NCBI RefSeq assembly: GCF_025152745.1 | Contig: NZ_CP104041.1 | Span: forward strand, 558,001-622,000 | Reading direction: 5' to 3' | Length of the DNA: 64,000 bases | Origin: Rhizobium sp. WSM4643 | GTDB taxonomy: Bacteria; Pseudomonadota; Alphaproteobacteria; Rhizobiales; Rhizobiaceae | Part shown: positions 18,392-26,370 of the stretch, piece after piece | Numbering within the stretch: position 1 is the first letter of the stretch | Layout: the number at the start of each line of letters is the position of its first letter | The notes under the pieces: model-generated | The model's database searches: none | Told to the model about the DNA's origin: nothing | Seen by the model: only the letters and a program-made list of their open reading frames with translations | Position numbers and translations under genes: made by a program

Positions 18392-18808
18392 ATGCCGCCC
18401 CGCAAGAGCACAGCAACGAAAACACTCGACACCACGGGAGCCAAAATTGGCGAGCCCGTGCCAAAAGCCATCATTGATACGAATACCGCCTCCGTCGGAG
18501 TTCCAAGGCAGGCAGAGTCTGATCTGCAGGAAGACCTGAGCGCGCTGCGAAAACAAATCGACGCGCTCCAGCAGCGGGTGGCCAACGCCGCCCAATCGGC
18601 CAAGGGGAATGCCGGCGACGCAATGCGGCAGACGCAGGCGGCGGTGAAGCATCACCCGGTCTCGACATTGGTCGTGGTGGCGGCTGTATGTGGCGCGTTA
18701 GCGCTTATCTTCACCGGACGTCGTGCAGAGCCGCCGCGGCGCTATCGCTATCGGCCGGCACTGGACGAATTGCGCGAGTTCTATGACTCTGTCCGCGACC
18801 GGCTCTAA
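18392..18808 (+). CDS. DUF883/ElaB-like membrane-anchored protein
   Basis: A 138-residue protein with a polar N-terminus, a coiled-coil segment (LQEDLSALRKQIDALQQRVA), a conserved short helix and one C-terminal transmembrane segment (TLVVVAAVCGALALIFTG) followed by an Arg-rich tail. This order matches the DUF883 family (E. coli ElaB/YqjD), tail-anchored inner-membrane proteins made in stationary phase and linked to ribosome or envelope stress. GGAAGGAG at 18377-18384 supports ATG 18392 over the in-frame ATG at 18386. Confidence 0.75.
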   Translation: MPPRKSTATKTLDTTGAKIGEPVPKAIIDTNTASVGVPRQAESDLQEDLSALRKQIDALQQRVANAAQSAKGNAGDAMRQTQAAVKHHPVSTLVVVAAVCGALALIFTGRRAEPPRRYRYRPALDELREFYDSVRDRL

Positions 18809-18871
18809 CAAGATTTCAGGATTGCGAAAATCATCGATATGCCCGACGCTCCATCATCAGCGAGGGATTAC

Positions 18872-19120
18872 ATGTTCGATATTATCGTGAGAAGTGCACT
18901 TGATATCGTTGGGCAGACGGAGCGTCTGATCGAGGCGATGCGGCGGATGCTGCAGAGTGAAGAGTTTGACGAGGTAGAAGTGTACGAGCTCGACTATGAG
19001 ATTGAGCGACTCGGAGACATTGTTTTCAATGTGGACGAGGCCGTCCGCTCGCTGGTCCGCTCGGTTGAATATTCGCTGAAAGGTGCCCACGTGCACGCAA
19101 TCTGCAGAACGGTGCACTGA
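18872..19120 (+). CDS. Small acidic hypothetical protein (82 aa)
   Basis: An 82-residue helical, acidic protein (LDIVGQTERLIEAMRRMLQS; FDEVEVYELDYEIERLGDIV) of unknown family. GAGGGA 5-6 bp before ATG 18872 supports this start over the one at 18839. Part of the small-protein island. Confidence 0.5.
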   Translation: MFDIIVRSALDIVGQTERLIEAMRRMLQSEEFDEVEVYELDYEIERLGDIVFNVDEAVRSLVRSVEYSLKGAHVHAICRTVH

Positions 19121-19298
19121 CGGCTCATCGCCAGGCCTCCGACCGACGGCTACGAGACCCGCGGCCCGCATTTGATTATCTCGATTCTGCTTGTCACGCC
19201 GATGTCACGCGACCGTCGCAGCAATATGTGCTTGATAGGCGCCGTTGGGCTCAGACCATCGGTCGGGCCGAAATGTCTATTGTTGCTGAGGCATCGCG

Positions 19299-19529
19299 AT
19301 GACCTTGAAAACCACCGGGCTGGAAATTAGCCCCGATGAATTCATTTTTCCGGTTCACACCCGAACGATCGCACAGATCAGGTACGATATTCTCAATCAG
19401 GTTATGACCGTAGTCTATCACGACGGTCGTTCGTGCACGACCAGTGGCATACAAGGCCCCGCAATGCTGAGGATTCTTGCCCAGCGTCCAGTGGAGCGCT
19501 CGCCGTTTCTATTGCAGACCGTCATCTGA
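19299..19529 (+). CDS. Small hypothetical protein (76 aa), faintly KTSC-like
   Basis: A 76-residue protein. The stretch IRYDILNQVMTVVYHDG followed by a short strand and an AMLRILAQRP helix resembles the strand-strand-helix layout of KTSC-domain proteins, but the match is by eye and weak. GAGG lies 7-8 bp before the ATG. Function unknown. Confidence 0.5.
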   Translation: MTLKTTGLEISPDEFIFPVHTRTIAQIRYDILNQVMTVVYHDGRSCTTSGIQGPAMLRILAQRPVERSPFLLQTVI

Positions 19530-19663
19530 CGCGGGAAAGACGTCGTCGACCGTTTTCGGTTGGGTACGAACCGGCTTCCGCGGGTTAAATCACCATAGTC
19601 GTGCATCCATTTCCCGCGACCTGCGTTCATCCTCCAACTGCCATACACATGGAGGGAACGCCG

Positions 19664-19927
19664 ATGAACTTTCCATCACCGAAGACCGAATTCCCCGCGC
19701 AGCGCTTCGAAGAGGCGACCGCTGCCGCACGCGACGCTTTGGAAAGGGTGATCGCAGCTGCCAATGAAGCCGGATGGGGCACCGAAGAAATCACCGCGGC
19801 ATTGCTTAAGGCCGCGCAGTTTATGAGCGATGCCAACAAGAGAGATCCCGATCCGGCCGACGATCCCTCGATCAGCGACACACCAGCCAGACAGGCGCAG
19901 ATCGGTCACGGCGAGCTCTATGATTAG
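19664..19927 (+). CDS. Small hypothetical protein (87 aa)
   Basis: An 87-residue, Ala-rich helical protein (RFEEATAAARDALERVIAAA; WGTEEITAALLKAAQFM) with an acidic, Pro-rich C-terminus. GGAGGG 8 bp before ATG 19664 supports the start. It resembles small conserved proteins of Rhizobiales without known function. It ends 9 bp before the convergent LacI gene. Confidence 0.6.
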   Translation: MNFPSPKTEFPAQRFEEATAAARDALERVIAAANEAGWGTEEITAALLKAAQFMSDANKRDPDPADDPSISDTPARQAQIGHGELYD

Positions 19928-19935
19928 CCGCGATC

Positions 19936-21006
19936 TCACCGGTCGATCGTCGCGACAGAACCGCGCACGACGAGGTTCGTGCTGACGCGCAGATGTTCGA
20001 CGGCAAGGGGGGTGCGTTCGATGCGGGCGACGAGCCGTTCGCCGGCAAGCTTGCCCATCTCATAGACGCGCTGGTCGACGATGGTGATCGGCGGAACGGT
20101 GACGCTGGTCCAGTCCGCGTTGAGAAACGAAATCATCGAGACGTCCTTAGGGATCGACAGGCCGAGCGACCGCAGCGATTTGAAGATGCGCAAACCAACG
20201 AGGCTGTCTGAAGCCAGCAGCGCCGTTGGCGGCGATCCATCCGAGAGTAGGCGTTTGATCACGGCGTCCGTCTGATGCTGATCGGTAGCGCCAAGCCTGA
20301 CATAATGAAGAGGGCTCGACAAACCCGCCTCGGTCAGCACGCTGACAAAACCCTCCACGCGTTCGCGCACGGCGGAATTCGAGATCCACCCAATATCGGT
20401 GAGCCCACCGTCGCCGGCATCCATGGCAGAGACGTAGGCGAGGCGGCGATGTCCTCGCCCGATCAGGTACCGGGTCGCGGTGATGGCCGCATTCCGGTCG
20501 TCGCCGGTCACGGCGTCGACTTCGAGTTCCGGGATGGCCCGGTCGAACAGAACCAATGGCACGCCCGCGCGGCGGACGTGCTGGAGATGATCGACGCTGT
20601 CGCAACGGGCAGGCGTGACGATCAGGCCATCGACGCGTTTGCCGATCAGGAGGTCGACGGCTGATTTTTCCGCATCGAGTTCTTCGCCCGAATTGGCGAT
20701 GATGACGTTGAAGCCCGCGAGGCGGGCCGCGTCGCTGATGCCGCGCACCGCCAGGCTAAAGAAAGCGTTTTCGATATCGCCGACTACGACCCCGATGATG
20801 CCGGATCTTCCGGTGCTCATGCTCCGGGCGAGCTCGTTCGGGCGATATTCGAGGGCAGCGGCCGCCGCCATGACCTGATCTGTGACCTTGGAGCTGACCA
20901 CGCCGTAGCCTCCGAGCACGCGGGCGGCCGTGGCCTTCGAGACCTTTGCGGCCTTCGCGACGTCGGCGACCGTGACTGAACGTTTCGGATGAGCGGAATC
21001 TTCCAT
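19936..21006 (-). CDS. LacI/GalR family transcriptional regulator
   Basis: A 356-residue LacI-type repressor: N-terminal HTH and hinge ([40 protein letters not shown]), then a periplasmic-binding-protein-like sensor ([44 protein letters not shown]). It is divergent from an amino acid ABC importer and an FAD oxidoreductase, its probable targets. Two near-identical 12-bp palindromes lie between them. A LacI regulator for a polar amino acid-type importer suggests the ligand may be an amino sugar or sugar-amino acid conjugate such as an opine-like compound (inference). Confidence 0.92.
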   Translation of the reverse strand: MEDSAHPKRSVTVADVAKAAKVSKATAARVLGGYGVVSSKVTDQVMAAAAALEYRPNELARSMSTGRSGIIGVVVGDIENAFFSLAVRGISDAARLAGFNVIIANSGEELDAEKSAVDLLIGKRVDGLIVTPARCDSVDHLQHVRRAGVPLVLFDRAIPELEVDAVTGDDRNAAITATRYLIGRGHRRLAYVSAMDAGDGGLTDIGWISNSAVRERVEGFVSVLTEAGLSSPLHYVRLGATDQHQTDAVIKRLLSDGSPPTALLASDSLVGLRIFKSLRSLGLSIPKDVSMISFLNADWTSVTVPPITIVDQRVYEMGKLAGERLVARIERTPLAVEHLRVSTNLVVRGSVATIDR

Positions 21007-21065
21007 GGGCCAGGACTACAAGAGTTGTTGACTGCCGGTCAATTGACGGATATCAAATATGCTAT

Positions 21066-21098
21066 GAGACCGGTCTCTTTATACGGGAGACCGGTATC
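21066..21098. promoter_or_regulatory. Tandem LacI-type operators
   Basis: GAGACCGGTCTC at 21066-21077 is a perfect 12-bp palindrome with the central CG typical of LacI-family sites. GAGACCGGTATC at 21087-21098 repeats it with one change, centre to centre 21 bp, that is two helical turns. Another palindrome, GTCAATTGAC, lies at 21038-21047. Confidence 0.7.
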
Positions 21099-21188
21099 TT
21101 GTCCAGGAAGCCTTTAGCCGCATATGTGGCGGGGCAGGGCGACCCGACGATGCCGACAAGAGCATTCCTTTCAGAGCGGAGAACGAAC

Positions 21189-22016
21189 ATGAAGCCTTTT
21201 GAATCATTCGTGGCCACCCTCGCCCCATTGCGCGCTGGCCTTTTAACATGCCTTCTTGCGATGGGCGCAGGCTCCGCAGCGGCGGCTGACAATCCCTATA
21301 ACCTGATCGAGCCAGGGACTATCAGCGTTGGCACGATGGGCGATTCCAAGCCCTATACGTTTGCGACTGCGGACGGCCAGTTCACAGGTTTCGATATCGA
21401 ACTGTTTCTCAACGTCGTCTCCCGCCTCGGCTTTCCAAAAGACAAGGTGACGTTCACGGGCCAGGAATTTTCTGCACTCCTGCCGTCGGTCGCAAACGAA
21501 AGGTTCGACGTTGCCGTTGCAGCGATCGGAACCACCGAAGCCCGCAAGAAGACCGTCGACTTTTCCGACGGCTATCTCGCCGGTTATCTCTCCGTCCTGA
21601 CCCCGGATGCCGGTATCAAGGATGCCGATGGCCTCAAGGGCAAGCGTCTCGGCGTCGTGCAGGGAACCTTGCAGGAAGTCTATGCAGCCAAGAATTTCGG
21701 GGGAACTGATCTGGTGAAATTCCCCGACAACAATTCCGGCGTGGCCGCGCTCAACAACGGAACGGTCGATGCGCATTTTCTCGACTACGAGGCTGCCAAG
21801 CAATATGGCGAGCGCTATCCCGCACTGAAGGTTGCGGTAAACATCCCGTCCTTCGATGCGCCGGCAGGCTTCGTGGTCCGAAAAGGAAATGATGCCTTCC
21901 GGACGGCGTTGAACGGCGCGCTTCACGACGCGATGCAGGATGGCACCTGGAAGACCCTTTACGAAAAGTGGTTCCCCGGCTCACCGATGCCGGAACAATA
22001 TCTTCCCAAGAAGTGA
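21189..22016 (+). CDS. Polar amino acid-type ABC transporter binding protein
   Basis: A 275-residue SBP_bac_3 protein with a signal peptide ending GSAAAAD. Family landmarks are [61 protein letters not shown] and the C-terminal [12 protein letters not shown]. It binds a small ligand in the periplasm. ATG 21189 has GGAGA 6-7 bp upstream and gives a clean signal peptide; the frame open to 21099 runs into the operators. A stem-loop follows the stop. Confidence 0.92.
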   Translation: MKPFESFVATLAPLRAGLLTCLLAMGAGSAAAADNPYNLIEPGTISVGTMGDSKPYTFATADGQFTGFDIELFLNVVSRLGFPKDKVTFTGQEFSALLPSVANERFDVAVAAIGTTEARKKTVDFSDGYLAGYLSVLTPDAGIKDADGLKGKRLGVVQGTLQEVYAAKNFGGTDLVKFPDNNSGVAALNNGTVDAHFLDYEAAKQYGERYPALKVAVNIPSFDAPAGFVVRKGNDAFRTALNGALHDAMQDGTWKTLYEKWFPGSPMPEQYLPKK

Positions 22017-22022
22017 CGCCGC

Positions 22023-22049
22023 AAGCCGCCCGCTCATGGTGGGCGGCTT
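22023..22049 (+). terminator. Intercistronic stem-loop after the binding-protein gene
   Basis: AAGCCGCCC (22023-22031), 9-nt loop, GGGCGGCTT (22041-22049). Such hairpins between binding-protein and permease genes stabilise the upstream mRNA or partly terminate transcription, giving more binding protein than transporter. Confidence 0.6.
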
Positions 22050-22106
22050 ACCAAGGCTCTGCCGGACGGCGGCGTCTGCGCCGGGCAAGAATTCATGGGG
22101 ATCTGA

Positions 22107-23642
22107 ATGAACTGGCTTGAAAATCTGCGCCGCAGCTTCCTGGACTGGGACGCCATGGCGGACGTTCTGCCGAGCATGATCAGCGTCGGCCTGAAGAACA
22201 CGCTGATCCTGGCCGCCGCCTCTACCGTGCTCGGCGTCATCATCGGGATGGCGCTTGCTGTGATGGGCATCTCGCAATCCCGCTGGCTGCGGCTGCCGGC
22301 GCGCATCTACACCGATATCTTCCGCGGGCTGCCCGCGATCGTCACGATCCTGATCATCGGCCAGGGTTTTGCCCGGATCGGACGCGAGATCTTCGGTCCG
22401 TCTCCATTTCCGCTCGGCATCCTGGCGCTCAGCCTGATTGCCGGAGCCTATATAGGCGAAATCTTCCGGTCCGGCATTCAAAGCGTCGAGCGCGGCCAGA
22501 TGGAAGCCTGCCGGGCGCTCAGCATGAGCCACGGCCAGGGCATGCGCCTGATCGTCATTCCACAAGGCATCAGGCGCGTTCTGCCGGCGCTGGTCAATCA
22601 ATTCATCGGAAACGTCAAGGATTCCAGCCTTGTCTACTTCCTGGGATTGCTCGCCTCCGAGCGGGAAATCTTCCGTGTTGGGCAAGATCAGGCGGTGGTC
22701 ACGGGCAATCTGTCACCGCTGCTGTTGGCGGGCGTCTTCTATCTCGTCATCACCGTGCCGCTGACCCACTTTGTCAATTATATTGATGCGAGACTGCGCC
22801 TCGGAAAACAAGGCCGCGGCTCGGGTGCTGCGAGCGGATTGGTCGAGGTAAGCGAATTGCGGGCCGCTGCCGGCCCCCACCCCACGGGCACGGCCGAGGA
22901 GAGGACACCGCGCTTCAAAGGCGGCGTCCTGAACATCCGCGACCTCACCATGGCCTATGGCGATCTCGACGTGCTCAAGGGTGTCGATCTCGACATCGCC
23001 GCCGGCACCGTCACCTGCATCATCGGCCCTTCCGGCTCGGGCAAATCGACGCTGCTGCGCTGCATGAACAGGCTTGTCGAACCGAAAAGCGGCGACATCC
23101 TGCTCGATGGCGAGAGCATCCTGGCGATGAAGCAAGAGAGGCTGCGCCGGCGCGTGGGGATGGTGTTCCAGCACTTCAACCTGTTTCCCGACCACACGGC
23201 ACTCGAAAACGTCATGCTTTCGCTGACCAAGATCAAGAAGATGCCGAGGCAGGAGGCGCGGCGCATCGCGGAGGCACGTCTGGCCGAGGTCGGTCTCGCA
23301 GAACGCAGGGATCATCGGCCGGCAGGTCTGTCGGGTGGGCAGCAGCAGCGCGTCGCCATCGCACGCGCGCTGGCCATGGATCCGGAGATCATGCTGTTTG
23401 ACGAAGTGACGAGTGCGCTCGATCCCGAACTGGTGAAAGGTGTGCTTGACCTGATGGCCGCTCTCGGCCGCCAGGGCATGACGATGGCCGTGGTGACGCA
23501 TGAGATGGGATTTGCGCGCAGGGTGGCCGATCAGGTCGTCTTCATGGATGAGGGCCGCATCGTCGAGGCGGGCTGCCCGCAGCAGATCTTCGACAATCCC
23601 CGAAGCGAGCGGCTGAAGCGCTTCCTTGCTGAAGTTCTCTGA
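22107..23642 (+). CDS. Fused amino acid ABC permease-ATPase
   Basis: A 511-residue polypeptide joining two subunits. Residues 1-235 are a HisM-type permease (LKNTLILAAASTVLGVIIG; the EAA-like loop EACRALSMSHGQGMRLIVIP; NFVNY-type last span). After a polar linker, residues ~275-511 are a GlnQ-type ATPase: Walker A GPSGSGKST, Q-loop VFQHFNLFPD, signature LSGGQQQR, Walker B IMLFDEVTSALDP and H-loop VVTHEMGF. One protein could form the homodimeric core of the importer. It follows the binding protein by 90 bp and precedes the oxidoreductase by 90 bp. Confidence 0.93.
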   Translation: MNWLENLRRSFLDWDAMADVLPSMISVGLKNTLILAAASTVLGVIIGMALAVMGISQSRWLRLPARIYTDIFRGLPAIVTILIIGQGFARIGREIFGPSPFPLGILALSLIAGAYIGEIFRSGIQSVERGQMEACRALSMSHGQGMRLIVIPQGIRRVLPALVNQFIGNVKDSSLVYFLGLLASEREIFRVGQDQAVVTGNLSPLLLAGVFYLVITVPLTHFVNYIDARLRLGKQGRGSGAASGLVEVSELRAAAGPHPTGTAEERTPRFKGGVLNIRDLTMAYGDLDVLKGVDLDIAAGTVTCIIGPSGSGKSTLLRCMNRLVEPKSGDILLDGESILAMKQERLRRRVGMVFQHFNLFPDHTALENVMLSLTKIKKMPRQEARRIAEARLAEVGLAERRDHRPAGLSGGQQQRVAIARALAMDPEIMLFDEVTSALDPELVKGVLDLMAALGRQGMTMAVVTHEMGFARRVADQVVFMDEGRIVEAGCPQQIFDNPRSERLKRFLAEVL

Positions 23643-23732
23643 AGCGCCTGAGGCAACGCATGGTGCTCCCGGTCGTCCTCACGCCGGCGCGCCGGATTTC
23701 ATCTAGTAAGAGCAGAAAACAAGGTTATCGAC

Positions 23733-24869
23733 ATGAATGCTTCCATCAAACCTTCCAAGGTCGTCGTCATCGGTGGCGGCATCTTTGGCGTCTCGACCGC
23801 TGTCCATCTGGCACGGCTCGGGGTCCGCACCGTGCTCGTCAATAACGGCCCGCTTGCCAATGGCGCCTCCGGCCGTTCGCTCGCCTGGCTCAACTCGGCA
23901 CGCAAACGCACCGAGGCCTATCACCGGCTGCGGTTGGCCGGCATAGATCGCTACCGCACGCTGGCTGTCCGGAATCCCGACGCGCCGTGGCTGCGCTTCA
24001 ACGGCGGCTTGACCTGGGATGCGGACGATGCCAGCAACGAGATCGCCGAGGTCTTCGACTATGAGCGTGAGCTAGGCTATCACGCGCAATGGCTCTCCCC
24101 GGAAAGAATTGCTGGGGTAACGCCAGGTGTGGACGCGAGTACTGTGACGCGCCAAGGCGCGATCTTCAATCCCGGGGAGGGCTGGGTCGATCTTCCGTCC
24201 TTGATCGGCGTGCTGGCGCAGGAATACCGCACGTTGGGGGGCGAGATCGTCACGGACGCGGGTCGCGCGACGGTAGACGTCGAAAGCGGGCGTGCCCGTG
24301 GCGTGATCACGGCAGACGGCATGCGCCGCGATGCGGATGCCGTGCTGCTCGCTGCCGGCGGCGACGTCCCCGCAATCGTGGCCGAGGTCGGCCAGCATAT
24401 CGGCGATGCAACGCCGATCGCCCTTCTCGTCCGGACCAAGCCGATCCGCCACCCGCTGAAGGCCGTGCTCAACACCCCTCGCGTCGCCATCCGGCCGACG
24501 CCCAACGGCGGCTTCGCGCTCGATTCCGCCTGGTCCGAGGAAGAGGTGAGTGTCAGGCCCGACGGCAGCTACGAAATCAGACAATCGACGCTGGAGGGGC
24601 TGCTGCGCGAGGCCTCCAGGGTTCTCGAAGGCAATCCGGCGCTGGAGGTCGAAGATTATGGGGTCGGGCCGAAGCCCATTCCGGGCGACGGCGAGCCCGT
24701 CTTCGGCGAACTGCCTTCGATCCCGGGTTATTTCGTCGCTTTCAGTCATAGCGGCGCCACCCTCGGCCTAATTGCCGGCGAACTGCTGGCGGACGAGATC
24801 GGCACTGGACGCCGCCATCAGCTGCTGGCGGACTTTCGGCCGGAGCGTTTCAGCGCCTCGCGAAGATGA
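23733..24869 (+). CDS. FAD-dependent oxidoreductase of the DAO family
   Basis: A 378-residue flavoprotein with an N-terminal dinucleotide-binding motif VVVIGGGIFGVSTA, a DAO-type NGASGRSLAWLN near residue 50, and C-terminal FVAFSHSGATLGLIAGELLA. The family oxidises amino acids or N-substituted amines to imines (D-amino acid, glycine, sarcosine and opine oxidases). Its place behind an amino acid-type importer under a LacI regulator suggests it acts on the imported compound. Start ATG 23733 is preceded by a weak AAGG. Exact substrate unknown. Confidence 0.88.
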   Translation: MNASIKPSKVVVIGGGIFGVSTAVHLARLGVRTVLVNNGPLANGASGRSLAWLNSARKRTEAYHRLRLAGIDRYRTLAVRNPDAPWLRFNGGLTWDADDASNEIAEVFDYERELGYHAQWLSPERIAGVTPGVDASTVTRQGAIFNPGEGWVDLPSLIGVLAQEYRTLGGEIVTDAGRATVDVESGRARGVITADGMRRDADAVLLAAGGDVPAIVAEVGQHIGDATPIALLVRTKPIRHPLKAVLNTPRVAIRPTPNGGFALDSAWSEEEVSVRPDGSYEIRQSTLEGLLREASRVLEGNPALEVEDYGVGPKPIPGDGEPVFGELPSIPGYFVAFSHSGATLGLIAGELLADEIGTGRRHQLLADFRPERFSASRR

Positions 24870-24943
24870 AGGCAGGAGCGGAGGCCGATGCATCCTTCTG
24901 AGCCCTCGAGCGTTCTATCGCCAGGAACAACTGGAGACGCATC

Positions 24944-25450
24944 ATGTTCAAGGACGAACTCGGGGACACCGGCACAAACAAGGATATGCACGACGGTGTG
25001 GAAACCGCGCCGGCCTCCTTTGAAGAGGCGAGCATCAACCCTGATCTTATTAGACGTGAGGGTTTCGCCAGCGAGGCCGAATATCGGGCATATATTGCGA
25101 CGCTCGGTGGTTATGCTTCCGTTGCAGACACCGTCGAGGAGCCCCTCCAGATCTACGAAGGTCATGTCTTGGAAGGCCGTTTGCAAGAACTGAGAGAAGA
25201 ACTCGAAAACCTACGGGCTCGCCTTCACGTGATCAAACATCAGGCCGCGACCGTTGTTACGGAGAACGTCCGATGGGCCGATGCCAGCGCCCATGCGCAG
25301 CTCGGCAATCAGCCCTGGCTCAAGCTGGCAGGTGCTATGGCGGCGGCCTTCGTCGTCACGCGCGGCATCATGAGGTTGCCTCTGGCAGCCGTGGCGACGA
25401 CGGCGCTGCCGTTGGTGGCGGCGGTGATGAACCGGAAGCTCGCCCGGTAA
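24944..25450 (+). CDS. Hypothetical membrane-associated protein (168 aa)
   Basis: A 168-residue protein with a polar N-terminal half, a coiled-coil-like stretch (LQELREELENLRARLHVIK) and two short hydrophobic segments near the C-terminus (LAGAMAAAFVVTRGIM; LAAVATTALPLVAAVM). The layout resembles DUF883-like anchored proteins but I assign no family. GGAG about 7 bp upstream supports ATG 24944. It may belong to the stress-protein group rather than to the transporter operon. Confidence 0.6.
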   Translation: MFKDELGDTGTNKDMHDGVETAPASFEEASINPDLIRREGFASEAEYRAYIATLGGYASVADTVEEPLQIYEGHVLEGRLQELREELENLRARLHVIKHQAATVVTENVRWADASAHAQLGNQPWLKLAGAMAAAFVVTRGIMRLPLAAVATTALPLVAAVMNRKLAR

Positions 25451-25471
25451 AGTCATCAATGCCGATGACTA

Positions 25472-26233
25472 TCAGGCGAAGCCGATTTCGGCGAGCAGGG
25501 GCAGGTGGTCCGATGCGATCCTTGTCAGGCGGCTTTCCAAGACCGCCGCCTGTTTGACGATGAGATCGTCAGTGACGAAGATGTGGTCGAGGCGCATCAG
25601 CGGGTAGCGCGACGGAAAGGTCGCTTTCGGCGCGGCGCCGCCTGCGAGCTGGGCGTCTTTCAATGACCGCGCGGCAAGTCGGTAGGTCGCCGAGGACGGA
25701 ATGGCGTTGAAATCGCCGCAGAGAATGGTTGGAAGAGGCTCATCCGCCGTGCCGCGCAGCCAGCCGGGGTTCAGCAATGTCGTCATCTGCCGGATGCGCT
25801 CGCGGCCACGAAGGCCGAGATGGGTGTTGACGACCAGCAGTTTTCTGTCGCCGACCAGTATTTCGACAGACAAAGCGCCGCGCTGTTCGCCAATGGATGG
25901 CAGCGGGCCGGCCTTGACCGCGCCTGTCGGCAGCGCCGTGATGATCGCATCGCCATACTGCTCCTCGGCAATCGACAGCGCCGGATGGAAATGAGCCTGC
26001 ATCTTCAAAAGCGAGGCGATCGCATGGGCCTGGTCAACACCGCCGGTCCTGCGCCGGAGAACATCGACCTCCTGAAGAGCGACGATATCAGCCTTCGCCT
26101 CGGCGATGACAGAAGCGATGCGGCCGGGATCGAGCTTCCGGTCGCCGCCGATGCAGCTGTGCACATTATAGGTCAGGAGTTTGATTGATTGATCCGGCAT
26201 CGGCCCCGCTGAAAGCTCGTTCCCCCAGGACAT
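25472..26233 (-). CDS. Endonuclease/exonuclease/phosphatase (EEP) family protein, YbhP-like
   Basis: A 253-residue EEP-fold metallohydrolase: KLLTYNVHSCIGGDRKLDP with the metal-binding Asn, DIVALQEVD with the Glu, VVNTHLGLRG, GDFNAIP and the terminal SDHLPLLAEI. It cleaves phosphodiesters; members act on nucleic acids, sphingomyelin or inositol phosphates. No signal peptide. ATG 26233 has AAGGA 8 bp upstream; the frame open to 26500 would run through the promoter. E. coli ybhP, of the same family, sits with ybhO and ybhN; the same three protein types occur here. Confidence 0.85.
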   Translation of the reverse strand: MSWGNELSAGPMPDQSIKLLTYNVHSCIGGDRKLDPGRIASVIAEAKADIVALQEVDVLRRRTGGVDQAHAIASLLKMQAHFHPALSIAEEQYGDAIITALPTGAVKAGPLPSIGEQRGALSVEILVGDRKLLVVNTHLGLRGRERIRQMTTLLNPGWLRGTADEPLPTILCGDFNAIPSSATYRLAARSLKDAQLAGGAAPKATFPSRYPLMRLDHIFVTDDLIVKQAAVLESRLTRIASDHLPLLAEIGFA

Positions 26234-26250
26234 GGAAATTGTCCTTCGGG

Positions 26251-26277
26251 GGAACACAGAACTCGTTTGATCGTTCC
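26251..26277. promoter_or_regulatory. Bidirectional EcfG-type promoter
   Basis: On the plus strand GGAAC (26251-26255) is followed by CGTT (26272-26275) after 16 bp, giving GGAAC-N18-TT. On the minus strand GGAAC (26277-26273) is followed after 18 bp by TT (26254-26253). The -35 of each strand therefore overlaps the -10 of the other, placing the EEP gene (minus) and the YbhN-like gene (plus) under one symmetric stress-promoter element. Confidence 0.65.
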
Positions 26278-26370
26278 AGATGATCGACGTAACGCCTTCG
26301 TGCTTTCTTCGAAGGCAGGGGGAAGCGCTCGCCCGCAAAATCTGCGCATCGCGCTTCGGATGGATAATAG

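Noticed and set aside
24923..24948. GGAAC-N19-TT before the 168-aa gene
   Set aside because: The -10 position falls on or after the start codon, so it cannot drive the gene as called.
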